Assembly: GCF_015694705.1 (NCBI RefSeq)
Contig: NZ_JADQDR010000008.1
Span: 62,001-126,000 of the forward strand
Direction: 5' to 3'
DNA: 64,000 nt
From: Pontibacter rufus
GTDB taxonomy: Bacteria > Bacteroidota > Bacteroidia > Cytophagales > Hymenobacteraceae
Within the stretch, counting starts at the first letter, position 1, and each line of letters starts with the position of its first letter. Made by a program: the position numbers and the translations under genes. The notes under the pieces are model-generated. The model did no database searches. It saw only the letters and a program-made list of their open reading frames with translations, and had not been told where the DNA came from. Shown here in pieces: positions 44,660 through 53,405 of this stretch.

Positions 44660-45229
44660 TTAAAAGGCAAATACCAGTAAAAGTATAGCAGTGTACATTT
44701 TGAGGAAGAGTAGCTGGAGCTTATCAATGGCTTTGTAGGTAAGTTTATACACAGACGCTTGTTCTAAGCCCATTACAACAGAAATTTCTTTAGGACTTAA
44801 ATTCATATAGTATTTCAGGAATATAACCTCCCGCTGCCTGGCTGGCAACTGTGAAAGCAAAGCGCCTATTTTTTTCTGGTTAATTTCGTCAGTTTGCAAA
44901 TCAATGAGATCAGATTCGCAGGAACTTATGGTAAGAAAATGATAGTTTTCGGGAAGCGATTCAGGGGAGTTCTTGGTGTCAGATTTTTTTATGATCTCTA
45001 AACGGAGGGCTTTTAACAGGTAATTTCTTGTATGAGCCGGATTGCCTAAATTTTCCTTATTTTTCCAGAGATTGAAGTATACCTGTTGCAGGCAATCTTT
45101 TACCAGATCCTTGTCTTTTGATAACTTACAGCCATAGCGGTACATAACTGGAGCGTGCTCCCTGTAAAGCAAGAGAAAGCTAGTCTCACATCCTTCTTTG
45201 AAGTTTCGCCATATTTCCTGCTCATTCAT
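44660..45229 (-). CDS. ECF-type RNA polymerase sigma factor (FecI-like)
   Basis: 189 residues. Region 2: MYRYGCKLSKDKDLVKDCLQQVYFNLW (about 30-56). Region 4: LPARQREVIFLKYYMNLSPKEISVVMGLEQASVYKLTYKAIDKL (about 128-172). The protein ends in an unusual hydrophobic stretch MYTAILLLVFAF that could touch the membrane. Between it and fecR lie 196 bases with no gene. It should direct the SusCD-phosphatase genes. Confidence 0.93.
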   Translation of the reverse strand: MNEQEIWRNFKEGCETSFLLLYREHAPVMYRYGCKLSKDKDLVKDCLQQVYFNLWKNKENLGNPAHTRNYLLKALRLEIIKKSDTKNSPESLPENYHFLTISSCESDLIDLQTDEINQKKIGALLSQLPARQREVIFLKYYMNLSPKEISVVMGLEQASVYKLTYKAIDKLQLLFLKMYTAILLLVFAF

Positions 45230-45790
45230 ATCTAAATGGATTTATGTTATGATAACTCTTTAGACAAGCTTGCTCCCTTAGCAGGCAGTATCAAGTATAT
45301 ACCTTTAGCTTTTTTGATTAGATCATCTTTTGTTGCGGGTAAGTAGTATTTCTTAGCTGAGTTAGAAGTTAAATATGGTACTCTGAAAAGTAACCGAATA
45401 TTTTATATGGAGGATATAAGTTCAAGACTTTAAATCAATTATCCAAATTTTTTGCACCTTAATATAGTATGCGACATTGTGTTAATACAGGGAGATGAAC
45501 ATGTTTAGCGCTAAGCGGCAGCTAATTTTATTTAATTCAGGCTTCACGATAGTAGATGCATCCATAAGCTGGCATCTGAAGCGGAGTTCCCTGGTTGGCA
45601 GTTAATACGCTGCAGGGGGAGGGGAAAGAATTTGCTTTAAGCTTACTTTTCTGATATTTTTATTGAATCACTTTGAAAGTGCCGGATGATGGAGACACAG
45701 AAGCGGAATATGTCCATTAGCGTTTCTATGATTTCTCTTATGCGTTGATATGCGTATAAATAATCAATAGATAAAAATAACCTTTATTGC
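45230..45790. other. Divergent region upstream of the sigma gene
   Basis: 561 bases, AT-rich. A 36-codon ORF near 45497 (MNMFSAKRQ...) is too weak to call. Should hold the promoter of the ECF sigma gene. An AAGTATA lies near 45295. Confidence 0.4.
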
Positions 45791-46204
45791 ATGAAAGCAT
45801 TTCGCATATTTTTCGGCTTTTGCTGCCTTATGTTTCTGCTGTTCACTTACTGGCAGTTCAATGATCCGGATGCCTGGTTCTGGATAAGCATCTATGGTTT
45901 TGCCACCGTGATGGCGGGCATGGCAGCTTTTGGCAAATACGTTGTACCGCTGCTGCTGCTGGCAGCATTTCTCAGCTTTATCGGTTTTGTGTATAAATAT
46001 CCCAGCTCCGTTTCAGCCTGGATACAGCAGGAATGGATGCAAAAGGATTTGTCGATGAAAACACATGCTATGGAGCTGGCGCGCGAGTCTTTTGGCCTGT
46101 TGCTGGTGTGTTTGGTGATGCTTGCTGCCGCAGCAACTGCTTACTTAGAGAAGCGCAAAACCGCAGCTACAAAAGAACCGCAACTCCTAAACCACAGACA
46201 GTAG
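45791..46204 (+). CDS. TMEM220-family membrane protein
   Basis: 137 residues, four predicted helices (about 4-20, 30-50, 53-70, 98-117). The QFNDPDAWFWISIYG segment at 22-36 is the hallmark of the transmembrane-220 family, found in bacteria and animals, function unknown. It ends inside a 16-bp hairpin shared with the convergent ebo operon. Confidence 0.85.
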   Translation: MKAFRIFFGFCCLMFLLFTYWQFNDPDAWFWISIYGFATVMAGMAAFGKYVVPLLLLAAFLSFIGFVYKYPSSVSAWIQQEWMQKDLSMKTHAMELARESFGLLLVCLVMLAAAATAYLEKRKTAATKEPQLLNHRQ

Positions 46205-46227
46205 CGTAAAAGCTACTGTCTGTGGTT
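46190..46227. terminator. 16-bp perfect bidirectional terminator
   Basis: Arms 46190-46205 and 46212-46227, loop of 6; right arm ends in GGTT with TCTT beyond. It overlaps the TMEM220 stop and lies 5 bases before the end of eboF. Confidence 0.85.
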
Positions 46228-46231
46228 CTTA

Positions 46232-47629
46232 TTATAACTGTTGCTTTTGGGTTGCTGGTTGTAGTTGCAGGTGTGATAGTATGACGGAGAAGACATCCGT
46301 TGCCTTCACTTCCTTCGGGAGCTGCGCCGGTTGTTTGGTGTATAGTACCGGCCATTCGCTTTTATCTTCCGGCAGACGGCCGTGTGAGCCTTTTATCAGC
46401 TCAGCGTTGAGCGGAATAATGTCCAGCACCATCCGGAAGCCCAGCTTCTTTTTGAGGAGCTTGCCCGCTACCAATGGCATCAGAAACTTAATATCCGGGT
46501 CTGTAAACATCTCCACCGGGTCAAATCCGGGCTTTTTGTGTATGTCTACCATGCGGGCATAGTCCGGCGCCTTTTTATCATCGAGCCAGAAATAATAAGT
46601 AAACCACGAATTCTTGTCGGCTATGGCTACCAGTTCCCCGCAGCGCTCATGCGCCAGGTTATACTTGTTCCGCTCATCGCCTGCCAATACTTCCTGCACG
46701 CCGGGCACCTGCTCCAGCAATTGTTTTACTTCCTGTATTTTGCTTTTATCCTCCACATAAATATGGGCGACCTGGTGGTCGGCTACGGCAAAGGCCTCAC
46801 TCATGGCAGTGTCCAGCAGCTCTGTGCCGCGCTCTTCGCGCACAGCAATATAGCCGTGCTGGCGCAGCACCCGGTTCAGGTGTATCGGGTGGGTTACATC
46901 CGAAATGCCATACTCTGATAGTATAATTACCTGAGCGCCTTTAGCCTCATAAAATTGTATCAGGTCAGCGCATACCGCGTCTATTTCTTGCAGGTCTTTG
47001 GCGATGCGCGGGTCGCTGGGCCCCAGGCGCTGCAGATTGTAGTCGAGGTGGGGCAGGTAGATGAGCGTGAGTGTGGGGTCGTACAAATCATCCGTGATTT
47101 TAGAGGCGTCCGCAATCCACTTGCTCGATTTGATAGAGGTTTTCGGCCCCCAGTAGTTGAACAGCGGGAAAGTGCCCAGCTTTTCCTGCAGCTTGTCGCG
47201 CAGATCGGCAGGTTGCGTATAGCAGTCGGGCAATTTGCGGCCATCAGCCAGATACTGCGGGCGCGGTGTAAGCGTGTAATCGGCGGTAGTGTTCATGTTA
47301 TACCACCAGCCCATGTTAGCTACTGTAAAGTTTGGGTCAGCCGCCTTGGCCACATCCCAAATCTTCGGGGCCTGAATCAACTTGTTCGACTGGCGCCAGA
47401 GTTTTACTTCATCCTCATCCCGGAAGTACCAGCCATTGGCCACAATACCATGCTCCTCCGGAAATTTGCCGGTGAGGTAAGTGGCATGTGCCGTACAGGT
47501 TACGGCAGGCAGCACCGGGTGTATTACTGCGCCTTTGGCGTCAGCTGTCCATTTTGCAAGAAAAGGCGTATGTTCGCCAATAAGGGAGTTGGTCAGGCCA
47601 ACCACATCAAGTACGACTGTTTTCTGCAT
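46232..47629 (-). CDS. eboF: EboF: alkaline-phosphatase/NPP-superfamily hydrolase
   Basis: 465 residues, no signal peptide. Superfamily of nucleotide pyrophosphatases/phosphodiesterases: ligand D8 in VVLDVVGL, predicted nucleophile T44 in LPAVTCTAHATYLTG, PHLDYNLQ as the central ligand and HPIHLNR later. The usual SDHG metal pair is SEYG here, so one metal site is altered; I believe this is a trait of the EboF group. Last gene of the ebo set; it overlaps eboE by 23 bases, so the two are translationally coupled. Substrate unknown. Confidence 0.88.
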   Translation of the reverse strand: MQKTVVLDVVGLTNSLIGEHTPFLAKWTADAKGAVIHPVLPAVTCTAHATYLTGKFPEEHGIVANGWYFRDEDEVKLWRQSNKLIQAPKIWDVAKAADPNFTVANMGWWYNMNTTADYTLTPRPQYLADGRKLPDCYTQPADLRDKLQEKLGTFPLFNYWGPKTSIKSSKWIADASKITDDLYDPTLTLIYLPHLDYNLQRLGPSDPRIAKDLQEIDAVCADLIQFYEAKGAQVIILSEYGISDVTHPIHLNRVLRQHGYIAVREERGTELLDTAMSEAFAVADHQVAHIYVEDKSKIQEVKQLLEQVPGVQEVLAGDERNKYNLAHERCGELVAIADKNSWFTYYFWLDDKKAPDYARMVDIHKKPGFDPVEMFTDPDIKFLMPLVAGKLLKKKLGFRMVLDIIPLNAELIKGSHGRLPEDKSEWPVLYTKQPAQLPKEVKATDVFSVILSHLQLQPATQKQQL

Positions 47630-48851
47630 CTTTAGTTGGGTTTATCTTTTGCAGCACCCATTCCAGCTCCCGCTGGAGGGATGCGTGCAGCTCTTTTTTC
47701 ATGTCTTCCGGAAGCACTTCCCAAGTATAGGTTTCAGCCTCCAGGTGATTGGTTAAATGGTTGTGCTGCAATAATTCCAGCACCTCCGCAACAGCATCCT
47801 GTGTAGATTGCAAACCATTATACGTGCTGGTAAACAGCGGTACATGGAAGTGCGTGCGCCACTCTTTTGCCTCCGGTTTTGCTATCTGCTTTAAGGCCTG
47901 TGGCAGGTCTGTATAATGCGTGAGCCGGTTGCTTTCATTGCGCTCCACTACCTGGTGCAGGTAGGTTGATTCCGCAAAGGGAGCCAGTTGGTCCGCTATA
48001 CGTTGGCGCTCTTCCATACTTACCGGCAGCATTACTTTAAGCGCAGAACTGAGCTGAATTTTACCGATGCGGATACCGGCTTCCTGTAGCTTCGCAAAAG
48101 TATCGGCAGGTTGCTCATACACCAGGGCAAAGTGGCATACATCGTAGCAAAGCTGGATGTGCGTGCGAATTGCTTCTGCTGCTTCGCCTTCAGATATTCC
48201 CGAAGCAGCCTTCAGTTTTTCAATGCCAATGGGCAGCAGCCGGTTGTTGTAAAAGCTGATGAATTCCTCGGTATCCTCCAGCACCCCGTCCGGTTCCGGC
48301 TCTATATCGATGTGGATGGTTTTGCCTGTTTCGGATTTTATACCTTGCAGTTCCAGCACTACCTCTGCCAGGTGTAGGCAGGAGGTTCGGAACATAGCAT
48401 CTAGTGCCGCTTCATCGTGCCGGTGCCAGGGTTTGTAGGAGAGGGGCGAGGTAGAAATGCCGCCATCCAGCTCCTCCGGTAGTATAGCTGCCAGAATGTG
48501 TGCCAGCCTTATTGTGTAATCTACCCGCTCCCTCGTTGTCCAGTCGGGCTTATGGACCGCATCTTTTACCACCTGCTGATGAAATCCCCCGAAAGGAAAA
48601 CCATTCATGGTATACACATACAGCCCGTTGTCCTGAAGCCATACTTTAAAATCAGCAAGGCGCTTACCCGCTAACAACTCCCGGCTGGCAAGGTCGGAGA
48701 GGCGCAGGCCAATGCCAAAAGGCTTATCAGGGCTGAGGTTCTTTTTAAGAGGCGGCAGGTACTCCTGCAGGTTCCGGAAAACCTCGTCCCAGCTTTCGCC
48801 GGGATGTATGTTGGTGCAGTAGGTTAAATGGTAGCCGTTGTCGAGGTACAT
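47607..48851 (-). CDS. eboE: EboE: TIM-barrel sugar-isomerase-like protein
   Basis: 414 residues of the family named metabolite traffic protein EboE. The xylose-isomerase-like barrel is recognisable: NGYHLTYCTNIHPGESWDEV at the start, GIGLRLSDLASREL, YVYTMNGFPFGGFH, HIDIEPEPDGVLEDTEEF (acidic metal face) and LCYDVCHFALVYE. Cytoplasmic. The reaction is unknown. Starts 121 bases after the end of eboD, with a weak stem between. Confidence 0.92.
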   Translation of the reverse strand: MYLDNGYHLTYCTNIHPGESWDEVFRNLQEYLPPLKKNLSPDKPFGIGLRLSDLASRELLAGKRLADFKVWLQDNGLYVYTMNGFPFGGFHQQVVKDAVHKPDWTTRERVDYTIRLAHILAAILPEELDGGISTSPLSYKPWHRHDEAALDAMFRTSCLHLAEVVLELQGIKSETGKTIHIDIEPEPDGVLEDTEEFISFYNNRLLPIGIEKLKAASGISEGEAAEAIRTHIQLCYDVCHFALVYEQPADTFAKLQEAGIRIGKIQLSSALKVMLPVSMEERQRIADQLAPFAESTYLHQVVERNESNRLTHYTDLPQALKQIAKPEAKEWRTHFHVPLFTSTYNGLQSTQDAVAEVLELLQHNHLTNHLEAETYTWEVLPEDMKKELHASLQRELEWVLQKINPTKDAENSRT

Positions 48852-48972
48852 GTTTTATCTGATGAAGCCGGAAATAAGCAGGAACTGAACCCGCCATGTA
48901 TGGTGTCATTTTTAAGTATAAGTATAACCCAGACCTTGCAGTGTGTGCAACTCCTGCAAGAGTCTGAATAGC

Positions 48973-50151
48973 TCAGGCAGAAACAGCTTTTTGCTGGCGC
49001 TCCTGCAAGAGTTTCACGGCTTGTATGAGCAATGCTTCGTCCATGTGATGCACTTCCACGCCTTCGCCTATTTTATTCAGCAGCATGATGGTGAGCTGGC
49101 CGCCCAGATGCTCGCGGAACTCTGAAAGCCCTTTAAGTATCTGCAATGCCTGTTCCGGCGCATCGGTTTGTTGCGACAGTTCCGGCACATACAGGTCAAA
49201 CCCCAGGGTCGAGATGAGTTCCAGTACATCTTCGCATTCGCGCTTGCTCAGCATACCGGCCAGCATTGAGTACACCACATCCAGTGCAATGCCAATGGCA
49301 ACCGCCTCGCCGTGCCGGAGCCTGTATTCCGTAAGCTGTTCCAGTTTGTGCGCTGCCCAGTGCCCGAAGTCCAGCGGCCGTGAAGAGCCTTTCTCAAACG
49401 GGTCTTTGCCGGAGATATGTTCGGTATGCATTTCGGCACAACGGAAAATTAAATCCTGCATGGCGGGCATGTCCCGGGCTACCAGTTTAGCGGCGTTCTG
49501 CTTGATGGAAGTATAAAAATCAGCATCTTTTATCAAAGCGACCTTTATTGCCTCTGAAATGCCGGCTCGCCAGTCCCTGTCTTCCAAAGTAAGCAGAAAA
49601 TCACTGTCGTTGATAACGGCGACTGGCGGGGCGAAGGTGCCCAGGAAGTTCTTCTTGTGGAAGGCATTTACACTGTTTTTTACGCCCACGCCGGAATCGT
49701 TCTGTGCCAGCACGGTTGTCGGGATGCGGATAAGGCGGATGCCGCGGTGCGCGACGGCGGCAGCAAAACCAGCCATGTCCAGCAGCGCGCCGCCGCCAAT
49801 AGCCACTAAGTAAGAGTGGCGGCAGATACCGAAATTATTGACAGCCTCCAGCAGATCCTGCACCAATTGCGGGTTGTTTTTGGCGTCCTCGCCGCCGGGC
49901 AGAATGAGGGGTTCGGCGGGTAAGGTTATTGTATCAGCATGATGTGCGGCATAAGCCTTGATATCCTTCACCAGCGAAGGATGGGCGGCTGCCACACCGC
50001 TGTCGATTACGAACAGGAGCTTGATGGGTTCTGTCCTGCCATCCGGCTGCAGCACATTTAGCAACACGCGGTTATCAGGATTGAACATCCCTTCGGTGAA
50101 AAACACGCCATAGTTGAACTGCACCTGAAAAGACTGTTGTATAATTCTCAT
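48973..50151 (-). CDS. eboD: EboD: 3-dehydroquinate-synthase-like sugar phosphate cyclase
   Basis: 392 residues from ATG 50151; a TTG at 50169 is less likely. NAD-binding signature LVAIGGGALLDMAGFAAAVAHRG, RIPTTVLAQNDSGVGVKN, and zinc ligands E in GISEAIKVALI, H in YRLRHGEAVAIG and H in LDFGHWAAHK. This is the EboD branch, distinct from AroB and from the valiolone synthases; the product is unknown. It supplies the likely small-molecule core that the prenyltransferase-like EboC may modify. The 5' end faces a small divergent ORF at 50196. Confidence 0.93.
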   Translation of the reverse strand: MRIIQQSFQVQFNYGVFFTEGMFNPDNRVLLNVLQPDGRTEPIKLLFVIDSGVAAAHPSLVKDIKAYAAHHADTITLPAEPLILPGGEDAKNNPQLVQDLLEAVNNFGICRHSYLVAIGGGALLDMAGFAAAVAHRGIRLIRIPTTVLAQNDSGVGVKNSVNAFHKKNFLGTFAPPVAVINDSDFLLTLEDRDWRAGISEAIKVALIKDADFYTSIKQNAAKLVARDMPAMQDLIFRCAEMHTEHISGKDPFEKGSSRPLDFGHWAAHKLEQLTEYRLRHGEAVAIGIALDVVYSMLAGMLSKRECEDVLELISTLGFDLYVPELSQQTDAPEQALQILKGLSEFREHLGGQLTIMLLNKIGEGVEVHHMDEALLIQAVKLLQERQQKAVSA

Positions 50152-50195
50152 ATTTGTATGAACGGACAAAATTTAATTTTTAAAGTATACAGGCT

Positions 50196-50339
50196 ATGGT
50201 AGATAAACACATTATACCTGAATATGATTTCTTTAACGCTAAAGCACTGGCATACTTCCTTAATCAGAGCCCGGCAGCTATAGATGAACCTGCAACGGCG
50301 CCTCACTTTAACACTTTTTGGGAAGCCCTGGCTACTTAA
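50196..50339 (+). CDS. Candidate 47-residue microprotein inside the ebo cluster
   Basis: ATG 50196 to TAA 50337-50339, on the strand opposite to ebo, filling the 289-base gap between eboD and eboC. Sequence begins MVDKHIIPEYDFFN and ends HFNTFWEALAT; it has a helical middle (AKALAYFLNQSPAAI) and aromatic ends, unlike random translation. An in-frame TAA 15 bases upstream fixes the start. AAGTATAC precedes the ATG. No homologue recognised; it might be a real small gene or chance. Confidence 0.45.
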   Translation: MVDKHIIPEYDFFNAKALAYFLNQSPAAIDEPATAPHFNTFWEALAT

Positions 50340-50440
50340 AAAATTAATTTAGCAAGTATAAAAGCCAGCCACTTCATAAACTGCCATACTTTAAAGCTGC
50401 CGGCATATTGGCAAAGTATAAAGCCATTGCAGCAGGCAAT

Positions 50441-51349
50441 TTACGTAACAGCAAAGCTCCGGGCTACAAAAATGGATACCGGCAGCAGCAGCAGCACCGC
50501 CAGCCCGTACTGCCAGCCGGCAAATCCTGCAGCAATGCTGGCATCCATCACAATAAGGGCCAGTATCCCTGCTTTTACGGCTTTGCCCACCAGAGCCGGC
50601 TGCCTGGTAGGCAAAGCTTTGAACAGTGGCGGAAAAATCAGGAAGGCGAACAAAAGCAGAAACGGGAGGCAATACCATACATTAAAGTCTGGCAGCAGCA
50701 CCAGGCTTGCGATGGCGGCTATCACCAGCGCATACAGCGCCATGGCGCCTTTTAAGGCTGCAGCGTTTCCGCCGTGTACCTCGCCCCGGCTAATCATGGT
50801 GATAGCTGAAATGTATACAATCGGAATCAGGCTCAAAAACCAGAAGTGACTTACAGCCAGCGGTACAGCACTTACGCCCAGCAGCAGATTTCCACCCCGG
50901 CAGGCACCCATGTTAATGGGGCCCAGCACCGGATGATGTTTGCCTTTCCAGTCGTAGAGCAGCGCGAGCAGGGCTACGACCAGTGCAAGTATGGCACTCA
51001 AATCAGAAACCTGCCAGGCCGCCAGTATGCCACCGGTAAGCAGGATGGCGCCCAATGCAGAAGCGCCTCCCACTGTTGCTACGCCACTCGGAATTGGCCG
51101 CTCCGGACGTTCTACCCGATCTAGGGCGGCATCAAATACGTCATTAAATACCACGCCGCCGCCATACAGCCCCACGGTAGCAAGTATAAGCCAAAGGAGT
51201 TTGAAAGCTGCCAGCGAAATATTACCATCAGCCCAGAAAGGCGACGAGAGCAAAGCACCAGCCGCCGCAAAACCCAGGGCAATATCTGCGATGGCCGTAA
51301 TGATATTGGCCGGGCGCATCAGCCGCAGGTACGCACCTGTTCGTGTCAT
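50441..51349 (-). CDS. eboC: EboC: UbiA-like prenyltransferase
   Basis: 302 residues, about nine membrane segments. UbiA motif 1 reads NDVFDAALDRVERPERPIPSG (about 68-88, metal-binding Asp pairs present). The second motif is reduced to LYDWKGKHHPVLGPINM, lacking the classic DxxxD, as in EboC proteins. It probably attaches a prenyl group to the ebo metabolite, or acts in its transfer; inference. It overlaps the end of eboB by 4 bases. Confidence 0.92.
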   Translation of the reverse strand: MTRTGAYLRLMRPANIITAIADIALGFAAAGALLSSPFWADGNISLAAFKLLWLILATVGLYGGGVVFNDVFDAALDRVERPERPIPSGVATVGGASALGAILLTGGILAAWQVSDLSAILALVVALLALLYDWKGKHHPVLGPINMGACRGGNLLLGVSAVPLAVSHFWFLSLIPIVYISAITMISRGEVHGGNAAALKGAMALYALVIAAIASLVLLPDFNVWYCLPFLLLFAFLIFPPLFKALPTRQPALVGKAVKAGILALIVMDASIAAGFAGWQYGLAVLLLLPVSIFVARSFAVT

Positions 51350-52287
51350 CTGATGATGTTAGAAGGCATGTCGCCTGAGGTTTCTATTTCGCCTACTACG
51401 GGTGTCTGGCCGCCCCGCAACACGGAATTGTCGGAGAATTTCTCACGCTGGTCTACTGTTGTGGCATCCAGCCAGTCAGACTCTTTCATCTGGCCGCTCT
51501 GCCCGAAAGCGCTCAGGGCATTCTGGTAACAGACCATACGCACATCCGCCTCAGAGATGCCGCGCTCCAGCATCAGCGAAGCCGTTTTAGGCACCGAAAG
51601 CGGATCGCTGATGCCCCAGTCGCAGGAACTGTTCACGATAATGCGCTCTGTGCCATACTGTTTCACGACCTCCACCATGCGCTCGTTGCCCATTTTGGAG
51701 TTGGGATAGATAGTGAAAGCAGCCCAGAAGCCCCTGTCCAGCACGTCTTTTACCGTTTCCTCGTTGTTGTGGTCTATTATCACCATACCCGGTTCGATGC
51801 CATGCTCCAGGCTAACTTCCATACTCCGGATGGTGCCGGTTTTTTTGTCGCGGTGCGGGGTATGGATTTGCACGGGCATGTCTGCTTCTTTGGCCAGTTC
51901 CAGTTGCAGCCTGAAGTACTTGTCTTCGGCGGCTGTCTGGTCGTCGTACCCGATTTCACCCACGCCTACCACGCCTTCTTTGCAGATAAACAGCGGCAGC
52001 AGTTCCATTACCTGCTCGGCCAGCGGCTCGTTATTGGCTTCCTTGGAGTTGAGGCCAATGGTGCAGTAATGGCGGATACCGAACTGGCTTGCCCGAAACC
52101 GCTCCCAGCCTACCAGGCTGCTGAAATAATCTTTAAAAGAGCCGGCCTCGGTGCGGGGTTGTCCTAGCCAGAAAGCGGGTTCAATCAGGGCCACAATGCC
52201 GGCCTGGCGCATACGCTCATAATCATCCGTGGTTCTGGACGTCATGTGTGCGTGCGGGTCTATAAACAGCATATTGTTTGTGCGCAT
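51346..52287 (-). CDS. eboB: EboB: TatD-like metal-dependent hydrolase
   Basis: 313 residues. Amidohydrolase barrel with ligands in IDPHAHMT (residues 9-16), VGEIGYDD, VQIHTPHRDKKTG, VIIDHNNEE and the aspartate of SSCDWGISDP. This is the TatD-like group tied to ebo clusters. The first ATG precedes the metal motif closely. Cytoplasmic; substrate unknown. A 218-base gap separates it from eboA. Confidence 0.93.
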   Translation of the reverse strand: MRTNNMLFIDPHAHMTSRTTDDYERMRQAGIVALIEPAFWLGQPRTEAGSFKDYFSSLVGWERFRASQFGIRHYCTIGLNSKEANNEPLAEQVMELLPLFICKEGVVGVGEIGYDDQTAAEDKYFRLQLELAKEADMPVQIHTPHRDKKTGTIRSMEVSLEHGIEPGMVIIDHNNEETVKDVLDRGFWAAFTIYPNSKMGNERMVEVVKQYGTERIIVNSSCDWGISDPLSVPKTASLMLERGISEADVRMVCYQNALSAFGQSGQMKESDWLDATTVDQREKFSDNSVLRGGQTPVVGEIETSGDMPSNIIR

Positions 52288-52505
52288 AAGTGGTTTTAAG
52301 TAAGGATACTTATAAAATGTGCTAATTATCAGGTGATATTACGTCAGATACATCTGTCTGATTTTGTCGAAGACGCTTATCAGGGCATAAAACACCAGAT
52401 GATTAAAGTATATGTTCTGTTCTTTGGGATGTTACCGGAATAACAACTACCGAAGTATAAGTATAAATTTAATTTTGTGCCTGTACTTTGTGTACGAAGC
52501 AGTAT

Positions 52506-53405
52506 TTATTTTTGTGCTGCCAGTGTTTCGGCGCCTATCAAATCCCAGGTCAGCTCGCCGGAATCGATTCTGTTTTTGAGCTGCGGATGCGCCTTCAGCA
52601 ATTCCAACGCTTCCGGATACGAACTTTGCGCACAGGCCAGCGCCGCCGCTTCGTGCTGTATTTCTTCTGGCTGATCAAACAGCCGCCTGATGTCTTTGAT
52701 GATAATATCGTCTATAAACGGCCCCACGGGTCGCCACAGTTCCGGTGAAACGGTTCTGCCTGCTGCCCAGCGCTCGTGCGCATAGTCTGACAGAATGTGG
52801 GCCAGCCTGGCATTGCTGCGCCGGTCGATGCCATAGATGCGGAAAAGGGGTTTGCCCACAAACAGGGTTTTCAGCACCATCTGGTTCCAGGCGGCCTCGT
52901 CCAGGTAATCAGCCGGATATGGATTGTCGAGCGCCACGGCCTCATACACATTGCCCATGTTGGTACGGAAGCCTTCGGCGGCACGCGCTTTAAAATCTTC
53001 GGGGTAGGGCAGGAGCGGCATGGCAGCGTAAAGCGCAACCAGTTCGCCCATGTCGGCGGTGCTGAAGAGCTTGTTTATCTGGGTCAGGAATTCCGCTTTA
53101 TCCGTGTGCGGCAGCGTAAGTATAAGCAGCGTGCGGGCGGCCTGATCTGTCGTCCAGTTAGCAGGGTTAAAACCTTTACGGAGGCGCTGTGCTTCCGCTA
53201 AATCTGCTTCTGAGAGCTGGAGCGGCGCTTTGCCCATGTAGCGCGGCACAGAGCTGAAAGCCAGGTAAAACTCTTTACCCGTGCCGGATGAAGCTGACAC
53301 CTGCTTTAGCTTGCGCGATAGCCAGTCTATGGCCTCGGGCGCAGCGATCTGGTGCAGCAGGCGAAGTAAAAAGGGCTGAATCTGTTGTATATCTACCTGA
53401 TACAT
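52506..53405 (-). CDS. eboA: EboA-family protein
   Basis: 299 residues, helical, no signal peptide. EboA marks: FYLAFSSVPRYMGKAPL, NPANWTTDQAARTLLIL, YAAMPLLPYPEDFKARAAEGFRTNMGNVYEAVALDNPYP and the NQMVLKTLFVGKPLFRIYGIDRRSN segment. No enzymatic motif is known for the family. First gene of the ebo set and so next to its promoter. Confidence 0.9.
   Translation of the reverse strand: MYQVDIQQIQPFLLRLLHQIAAPEAIDWLSRKLKQVSASSGTGKEFYLAFSSVPRYMGKAPLQLSEADLAEAQRLRKGFNPANWTTDQAARTLLILTLPHTDKAEFLTQINKLFSTADMGELVALYAAMPLLPYPEDFKARAAEGFRTNMGNVYEAVALDNPYPADYLDEAAWNQMVLKTLFVGKPLFRIYGIDRRSNARLAHILSDYAHERWAAGRTVSPELWRPVGPFIDDIIIKDIRRLFDQPEEIQHEAAALACAQSSYPEALELLKAHPQLKNRIDSGELTWDLIGAETLAAQK

Noticed and set aside
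45497-45607. 36-codon ORF upstream of the ECF sigma gene
   Set aside because: Too short, no motif, no upstream signal.
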